Below are positions 59,571-64,000 of a DNA stretch of 64,000 nucleotides, piece after piece. Below the pieces are notes generated by a model. It was not told the origin of the DNA. It made no database searches and saw only the letters and a list, made by a program, of their open reading frames with translations. Each line of letters begins with the position of its first letter. Position 1 is the stretch's first letter. The position numbers and the translations under genes are program-made. Location of the stretch: positions 186,001-250,000 of the forward strand of contig JASNZF010000005.1 in the NCBI GenBank assembly GCA_048499805.1. The letters run 5' to 3'. The stretch comes from JAWXBA01 sp048499805. Its GTDB lineage: Bacteria > Gemmatimonadota > Gemmatimonadetes > Gemmatimonadales > GWC2-71-9.

Positions 59571-59870
59571 ATGCGCAACGAATTCCTGACCTTCCTCAAG
59601 AACTACGGCGTGATCGGCCTCGCCATCGCCGTCATTATCGGTGGCAAGGCGAACGCGATGGTCAGCGCCCTGGTGGAAGGGCTGCTGATGCCCCTGGTCA
59701 CCGCGTTCCTGCCCGGCGGGGAATGGCGGGAGGCGGCCTTCACGATGGGCGACATCACCTTGACGTGGGGCCCGTTCCTCGGGGCGGTGATCGATTTCGT
59801 CATCGTGGCCTGGATCGTCTTCCTGTTCGCCAAGAAGGTGATGAAGGAAGCCACCGTCGAGAAGAAGTAG
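59571..59870 (+). CDS. mscL: Large-conductance mechanosensitive channel MscL
   Basis: The 99-residue protein has the amphipathic N-terminus (FLTFLKNYGVIGLAIAVIIGG), TM1 with pore-lining small residues, a short periplasmic loop (GGEWREAAFTMGDITLTWG), TM2 (FLGAVIDFVIVAWIVFLFA) and a Lys-rich C-terminal end. It is shorter than E. coli MscL (136) because the C-terminal bundle is missing. It is expected to open under hypo-osmotic stress. A hairpin follows 15 bp downstream. Confidence 0.85.
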   Translation: MRNEFLTFLKNYGVIGLAIAVIIGGKANAMVSALVEGLLMPLVTAFLPGGEWREAAFTMGDITLTWGPFLGAVIDFVIVAWIVFLFAKKVMKEATVEKK

Positions 59871-59885
59871 CCGGTCCGGCACCTC

Positions 59886-59920
59886 GGGATCCGGGTGCCC
59901 CGACGCGGCACCCGGATCCC
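59886..59920 (+). terminator. Terminator after mscL
   Basis: A perfect 14-bp stem (GGGATCCGGGTGCC and its complement) with a 7-nt loop is followed by CGTCTCTCCCCC, which is only weakly T-rich. It sits 15 bp after the mscL stop. Confidence 0.65.
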
Positions 59921-59953
59921 CGTCTCTCCCCCGCTCCCCCTTACCTTTGATCC

Positions 59954-61009
59954 ATGTCCGACACCTTCTCGCTGGTGCTCAGCGGGGGCGGCCTCAAGGG
60001 GCTGGCCCATATCGGCGTCCTGCGGGCCCTGGCGGAGCGGGGGATGGTCCCGACCGCCGTGGTCGGCTGCAGCATGGGGTCGCTCATCGCGGCGGCCTGG
60101 GCCGCCGAGGTGCCGATCGCCGAGATGGAGGACCGGGCGCTGGCGGTGCGGCGCAAGGATGTCTTCCGGGTGGCGCACGTGGACATGGCGCTCAAGCGGA
60201 TGCTCTCTCCCGCGGTCTACCGGCGCGAGCCGCTCGACGCCCTGATCCATTCGCTCGTCGGCGACCGGAGCTTCCGCCAGCTGAGCCGGCGGCTGGTGGT
60301 CAACACCGCCGACCTGGAGACCGGCCAGCAGGTGCTCTGGGGACTGCCCGGATTCGAGGATGCGCCGGTGGCCGATGCCGTCTTCGCTTCCTGCTCCCTG
60401 CCCGGACTGCTCCCCCCGCGCAACGTCCTCGGGCGGATCTGCGCCGACGGGGCGCTGGTCGAAAACCTTCCAGCCCGGGCGGGCCTCGCCGCGGTGCGGG
60501 CCCCGGTGATCGCCGTCGATGTCAGCGGCCAGGGAACCGTGCGCCGCGGCATCGGCCGCACCGGGTTCGCCTCGATCTACAGCCGTGGCCTGGAGATCGT
60601 GATGCAGTCGCTGATCTCCGCCAACCTGCGCGACTGGGACGAGGTGCCCCTCGTCCTGATCCGGCCCAAGCTCGAGCGGTTGTCGATGTTCGTCTTCAAC
60701 CGTACCCCCTACCTGATCGCCGAGGGGTATCGCGCCACCCATGAGGCGCTGGACGCCCTCCCCGCCCGGCTCAGCGACCTGGCCCCCGGGATCTACCCGC
60801 AGCGGCAGCTGCACCTCTCGATCTCGCCGCCCGACTGCGTCTCCTGCGGCATCTGCCTGTCGCGGGCGCCGGAGGTCTTCGGCTGGGGCCCCGATGGGAA
60901 GGCCCAGGTGACCGCCCCGATCCAGCGCTGGTCGCCGCTGGCCGAAGAGACGGTGCGGGCGTGTCCGACCGGTGCGATCGTCGCCGAGGCCATCGCCGAC
61001 CCGAAGTGA
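59954..61009 (+). CDS. Patatin-like phospholipase fused to a C-terminal ferredoxin-like domain
   Basis: The 351-residue product has a patatin domain (~5-285) with oxyanion-hole GGGLKG, the nucleophile-elbow GCSMGS (Ser at about residue 40) and the catalytic DGA (CADGALVEN), so lipid acyl hydrolase activity is likely. Residues ~290-345 hold CVSCGICLSRAPEVF...CPTGAI, the C-x2-C-x2-C...C-P arrangement of a single iron-sulfur-cluster ferredoxin. A patatin/ferredoxin fusion is unusual and is not a standard architecture known to me. No signal peptide is present, so it is probably cytoplasmic. ATG 59954 is at the conserved beginning of the fold. Confidence 0.85.
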   Translation: MSDTFSLVLSGGGLKGLAHIGVLRALAERGMVPTAVVGCSMGSLIAAAWAAEVPIAEMEDRALAVRRKDVFRVAHVDMALKRMLSPAVYRREPLDALIHSLVGDRSFRQLSRRLVVNTADLETGQQVLWGLPGFEDAPVADAVFASCSLPGLLPPRNVLGRICADGALVENLPARAGLAAVRAPVIAVDVSGQGTVRRGIGRTGFASIYSRGLEIVMQSLISANLRDWDEVPLVLIRPKLERLSMFVFNRTPYLIAEGYRATHEALDALPARLSDLAPGIYPQRQLHLSISPPDCVSCGICLSRAPEVFGWGPDGKAQVTAPIQRWSPLAEETVRACPTGAIVAEAIADPK

Positions 61010-61036
61010 ACGCGCAGTCCGCTATCTTATCCCCCC

Positions 61037-61978
61037 ATGCATGTGGCCCTGTTCCATCCCGCCAAGCTTCCCGTCCGCCGCTACGGGGGGGTGGACCGGG
61101 TGGTGGTGTGGCTGGCCCGCGGGCTGGCGGAGCGCGGGCACCGGGTCACCCTGCTGGCGACCGCGGGGAGTGACGTCCCCGAGGCCACCCTGGTGCCAGT
61201 GCACCCGGGCCGCGCCCGGAAGCCCGACTTCGACCTGGCGGCGGTCCTCCCCGACGATGTGGACGTGGTCCACGCCCATCGCCCGATCGCAGCGCCCCGG
61301 GGCGACCTGCCGTGGATCTGGACCCACCACGGGAACACCCACGCCGACAAGCTGGCGGACCTCCCGCCCGGGATGGTCTGCCTGAGCGCCAACCATGCGG
61401 CGCGGCATCACAGCAACGCCTTCGTCTACAACGGGCTCGATCCCTCCGAGTATGGCTTCTCGGCCACCAAGGGCGCGTTCGACCTCTTCCTGGGCCAGCT
61501 GCACACCTCCCGCGGGTATGCCTGGGCCCTGGAAGGCGCCAAGCGCACCGGGCACGCGCTGGTGGTGGCGGGGGGATGGCGCCCGAGCTTCCGGCGCGAC
61601 CTGCGCTACGTGGGCGAGGTGGACAACACCGAGAAGAAGCGCCTGCTGGCGGAGGCGGCGTGCCTGTGGATGCCCGCCCAGTGGGATGAACCCTTCGGCC
61701 TGCCACTGATCGAGGCGATGGCCAGCGGCACGCCGATCCTCGGCACCCCGCGCGGCGCCCTGCCCGAGATCGTGTCCCCCGACACCGGCGCCCTTGGCGA
61801 GACGCTCGAGGACCTGGTCGCCCTGCGCGAGCGGATCACGACGATCGATCCCGAGGCCTGCCGGCAACGGGTCCTCGCCCACTTCTCGCACCGGCAGATG
61901 GCCGAGGGGTATGAACGGGTGTACGAGGCGGTACTGGCGGGACGGGAACTGCCGGCGGGACGGGTGGTGGGGATCTAG
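61037..61978 (+). CDS. Family 4-like glycosyltransferase
   Basis: The 313-residue GT-B protein begins MHVALFHPAKLPVRRYGGVDRVV, followed by HAHRPIA, TWTHHGN-type WTHHGNTHAD, CLSANHAARH, VYNGLDPSEYGF, and the donor-domain motif QWDEPFGLPLIEAMASGTPILGTPRGALPEIV. It is short for a GT4 and lacks a signal or membrane segment. Its acceptor is unknown and it is outside the main EPS locus. Its stop is followed immediately by a purine heptamer-repeat tract. Confidence 0.85.
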   Translation: MHVALFHPAKLPVRRYGGVDRVVVWLARGLAERGHRVTLLATAGSDVPEATLVPVHPGRARKPDFDLAAVLPDDVDVVHAHRPIAAPRGDLPWIWTHHGNTHADKLADLPPGMVCLSANHAARHHSNAFVYNGLDPSEYGFSATKGAFDLFLGQLHTSRGYAWALEGAKRTGHALVVAGGWRPSFRRDLRYVGEVDNTEKKRLLAEAACLWMPAQWDEPFGLPLIEAMASGTPILGTPRGALPEIVSPDTGALGETLEDLVALRERITTIDPEACRQRVLAHFSHRQMAEGYERVYEAVLAGRELPAGRVVGI

Positions 61979-62115
61979 GGGAGGGAGAAGGGAGAAGGGA
62001 GAAGTGAGAGGTAAGAGGTAAGAGGTGAGAGGTGAGAGGTGAGAGGTAAGAGGGAAGAGAGAAGTGGGAAGAGGGAAGTGGGAAGAGGGAAGTGAGGAGA
62101 GGTAGGAGGGGGGGG
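61978..62115. repeat. Purine-rich heptanucleotide repeat tract
   Basis: About 18 consecutive 7-nt units such as GGGAGAA, GTGAGAG, GTAAGAG and GGAAGTG make an almost pure G/A stretch on the plus strand between two converging genes. Confidence 0.9.
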
Positions 62116-62173
62116 AGCAATCAGGCGGGCGCATTCCGAAACCCTGCGTACTGCGATCCACCACCCGTGCCTA

Positions 62174-62226
62174 ACCCCTAGCCCCTAGTCCCCAGTCCCC
62201 AGTCCCTAGTCCCTAGCCCCTCGCCC
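62174..62226. repeat. Pyrimidine-rich heptanucleotide repeat (CCCCTAG/TCCCCAG type)
   Basis: Seven 7-nt units alternate between CCCCTAG, TCCCCAG and TCCCTAG. The repeat contains the stop codon of the minus-strand glycosyltransferase gene at 62213-62215. Confidence 0.88.
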
Positions 62227-63196
62227 CATTCCCCACCTTCTGCAGCAAGTCACTCATCCGATGCATGTAGGTGTGGCGCGCCATCAGCTCGGCGCGCGCG
62301 GAGGCGGCCATCGCCTCGCGGCGCGGGGCATCGTGGAGAAGTTCCTCGACGATCGCCTTGAGTTCGTCGCCATTCTGGAAGGTGAGCAGGTCCTCGCCCG
62401 GAGTGAACCAGCGCTCGAGATCGCGCCGCGCATCCACCACCTGGGGCACGGACATCGCCGCGAGCTCGAAGACGCGCTGATTGCAGTGCGCCTCGGGTTG
62501 TGCGGCCTCCGGGGTGGTGTGATGGATGTTGATGGCGATGGTGGCGCCGCCGTAGGCGCGGACGAAGTCGGTGGTGCTGGGCACCTCGCCGCGGCAGTAG
62601 TCCCGGAGCCGGGTGCGGCGCCACCCGGGTCCCCAGATGGCCAGCCCGAACTCCACCAGCTCCGTCAGGAGCGCCTCGCGCCGGCCGGTCGCCCGGCCGG
62701 CAAAGACCACATTGGCACGGTACTGGCCCTCGCCCGGGGTCGGACGGTAGACCGACGGATCGGCGGCGAGCGGCAGGAGGTCCACCGGCTTGCCGAGCGC
62801 CGCGCTGAGCGCGCCGGCGACGTCACTGGAAGCGGCCATGACCCGGTCGTAGGCCCGGGCGTGGTCGGCCACCCGGAGCACGGTGCGCAGGTCGTCGGGA
62901 AACCAGTTGATCCAGGTGGCGGTGCCAGCGGCCCGGAGCTGGTCGACCCGGTCGGTGTCGAGGTGTTCCGCCCCCCCGACGACCAGCACCACGGTCGGCG
63001 CCGTCTCGGCGATGGTCCGCTCCAGCCGGCCGTGAATGTCGCCAGCGGTGAAGCGCTGCAGCAGCACCGGCCGCCAGAGCAGGTCGAACTCCTCCACCCG
63101 GCACCCCAGGCGCTCCAGGCCCCGCACCCGGTGCAGGGCGTGCACGTGGTGGGCGTCGTCGAACGCCGCCACCACCAGGACGGCTGGGCGATTCAC
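62213..63196 (-). CDS. CgeB-like glycosyltransferase
   Basis: The 327-residue product resembles CgeB/Glyco_trans_1_2 proteins: an N-terminal Rossmann-like VLVVAAFDDAHHVHALHRVRGL, TWINWFPDDLRTVLR, NVVFAGRATGRREALL, IAINIHHTTPEAAQPEAHCNQRVFELAAMSVPQVVDA and MARHTYMHRM at the end. It would transfer a sugar in the cytoplasm. The GTG at 63196 overlaps the stop of the ABC-exporter gene (GTGA), so they are coupled. The last few codons are encoded by the heptamer repeat. Confidence 0.83.
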   Translation of the reverse strand: MNRPAVLVVAAFDDAHHVHALHRVRGLERLGCRVEEFDLLWRPVLLQRFTAGDIHGRLERTIAETAPTVVLVVGGAEHLDTDRVDQLRAAGTATWINWFPDDLRTVLRVADHARAYDRVMAASSDVAGALSAALGKPVDLLPLAADPSVYRPTPGEGQYRANVVFAGRATGRREALLTELVEFGLAIWGPGWRRTRLRDYCRGEVPSTTDFVRAYGGATIAINIHHTTPEAAQPEAHCNQRVFELAAMSVPQVVDARRDLERWFTPGEDLLTFQNGDELKAIVEELLHDAPRREAMAASARAELMARHTYMHRMSDLLQKVGNGARG

Positions 63197-64000
63197 GCCG
63201 GGGCCTCCACGGATGGCGGGTCGCGAAACTGGAGGTCGTGGAGGCGGCGGTAGAGCCCGCCGCGCGCCAGCAGGGTGGCGTGGTCGCCCTGCTCCACCAC
63301 GCGACCGTCCTGGAGGACCACGATGGCGTCGGCGCTGCGGACCGTGGCCAGCCGGTGGGCCACGACCAGGACGGTCCGGTTGCGCATCAGCCGGTCGATC
63401 GCCGCCTGCACCAGGCGCTCCGACTCGGTGTCGAGCGCGCTGGTGGCCTCGTCGAGCATCAGCAGCGGCGGGTCGCGGAGCAGGGCCCGGGCAATCGCAA
63501 TCCGCTGGCGCTGGCCGCCGGAAAGCCGGGTGCCCCGCTCGCCGAGCAGCGTGTCCATCCCCTCGGGGAGGGCGGCGATGAACTCCATCGCGTTGGCCGC
63601 CTCGGCCGCGGCGGCCACCTGTGCCGGGGTGGCCTCCGGGCGCCCGTAGGCGATGTTGGCGGCGACGGTGTCATTGAGCAGCACCGTGTCCTGGCTGACG
63701 ATACCCATCAGCCCGCGCAGGGAATGCCGGTTGAGGTCGGTCAGCGGCACCCCATCGAGGAGGATCTGTCCGCCGGTCGGGTCGTGGAACCGGGCCACCA
63801 GGTCGAGCAGGGTGGTCTTCCCCGCCCCGCTCGGTCCGACCAGCGCCACCACCCTGCCGCGCGGCACCACGAAGGTGACATCGGTCAGCACCTCGCTCGC
63901 CTCCGGCTCGTAGCGGAACGAGACCCGATCGAACCGCAGCTCCGACTCGAACCGCGCCAGGCCGGCGCCCGGCCGGTCCGACTCCTGGGACGGGAGGTCC
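63193..64000 (-). CDS. ABC exporter, ATP-binding C-terminal part (5' end outside the window)
   Basis: At least 269 codons remain in frame to the right edge. The nucleotide-binding domain is complete: Walker A GPSGAGKT, Q-loop VSQDTVLLND, ABC signature LSGGQRQRIAIARAL, Walker B LLMLDEATSALD and switch His in VVAHRLAT. The upstream linker (LRFDRVSFRYEPE) is typical of MsbA-type transmembrane-plus-NBD exporters, whose membrane half would be beyond 64000. The coupled CgeB-like GT suggests a role with glycolipid or polysaccharide export, as an inference. Confidence 0.88.
   Translation of the reverse strand, partial: DLPSQESDRPGAGLARFESELRFDRVSFRYEPEASEVLTDVTFVVPRGRVVALVGPSGAGKTTLLDLVARFHDPTGGQILLDGVPLTDLNRHSLRGLMGIVSQDTVLLNDTVAANIAYGRPEATPAQVAAAAEAANAMEFIAALPEGMDTLLGERGTRLSGGQRQRIAIARALLRDPPLLMLDEATSALDTESERLVQAAIDRLMRNRTVLVVAHRLATVRSADAIVVLQDGRVVEQGDHATLLARGGLYRRLHDLQFRDPPSVEAPA

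Noticed and set aside
1..64000. CRISPR arrays, rRNA, tRNA, insertion sequences or integrases
   Set aside because: No spaced direct repeats, no recognisable RNA gene and no transposase or integrase motif were seen by reading; this is not a substitute for a dedicated search.

Overview
The window is a very GC-rich (roughly 70%), gene-dense chromosomal segment from a Gram-negative-type bacterium. It has a Wza-like outer-membrane exporter, lipoproteins, a TonB-dependent receptor and BamA-like and PBP1A proteins. Two proteins with PEP-CTERM tails, an exosortase with EpsI, several GTG/TTG starts, and a TonB receptor with an N-terminal carboxypeptidase-regulatory-like domain together suggest Gemmatimonadota or a related environmental phylum. 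That assignment is inference; there is no rRNA or tRNA here to test it.

Positions 1-48700 form one large exopolysaccharide (EPS) and protein-sorting locus. On the minus strand, 7441 down to 1 holds a sigma-54 response regulator, a soluble histidine kinase, a membrane sulfatase-fold enzyme, a UDP-GlcNAc 2-epimerase and an NYN-domain protein. On the plus strand, 7785-14746 encodes the Wzz/BY-kinase, Wza, the priming sugar transferase, exosortase and EpsI. A degenerate-GGDEF response regulator lies opposite at 10295-11188. Positions 14855-19094 (minus) hold a small membrane protein, a PEP-CTERM protein, a flippase and a glycosyltransferase (GT). Positions 19208-23628 (plus) hold an O-antigen ligase-like protein, an asparagine-synthase-type amidotransferase and a GT. 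Positions 23618-30778 (minus) hold a GT, a heparinase-like lyase, a second amidotransferase and a two-domain oxidoreductase. Positions 30956-36003 (plus) hold a methyltransferase, a GT, a third amidotransferase and a GT. Positions 36077-48702 (minus) hold a nine-Ig-domain lipoprotein with a toroid domain, a fourth amidotransferase, a sugar epimerase, a lipoprotein, a TonB receptor, the second PEP-CTERM protein and a second copy of the small membrane protein.

The locus appears to be wired together by regulatory DNA. Good GG-N10-GC (-24/-12) sigma-54 promoter matches precede the wza gene, PEP-CTERM gene 1, the Ig-repeat lipoprotein and the small membrane protein/PEP-CTERM 2 pair, with weaker ones elsewhere. 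A recurrent inverted repeat, TGTTGC-N6-GCAACA, lies about 70-300 bp upstream of several of these promoters, where an enhancer-binding protein would sit. The sigma-54 regulator at 5912-7441 is the natural candidate for binding it. This putative regulon is the most interesting signal in the window.

Positions 48914-64000 are mostly housekeeping and envelope genes. They are an NtrY/NtrX-like two-component system with a BamA-like barrel and a DUF4390-like protein; a minus-strand PBP1A/amidohydrolase/HNH operon; TyrRS and MscL; a patatin fused to a ferredoxin-like domain; two GTs separated by heptanucleotide repeats; and the 3' part of an ABC exporter running off the right edge.
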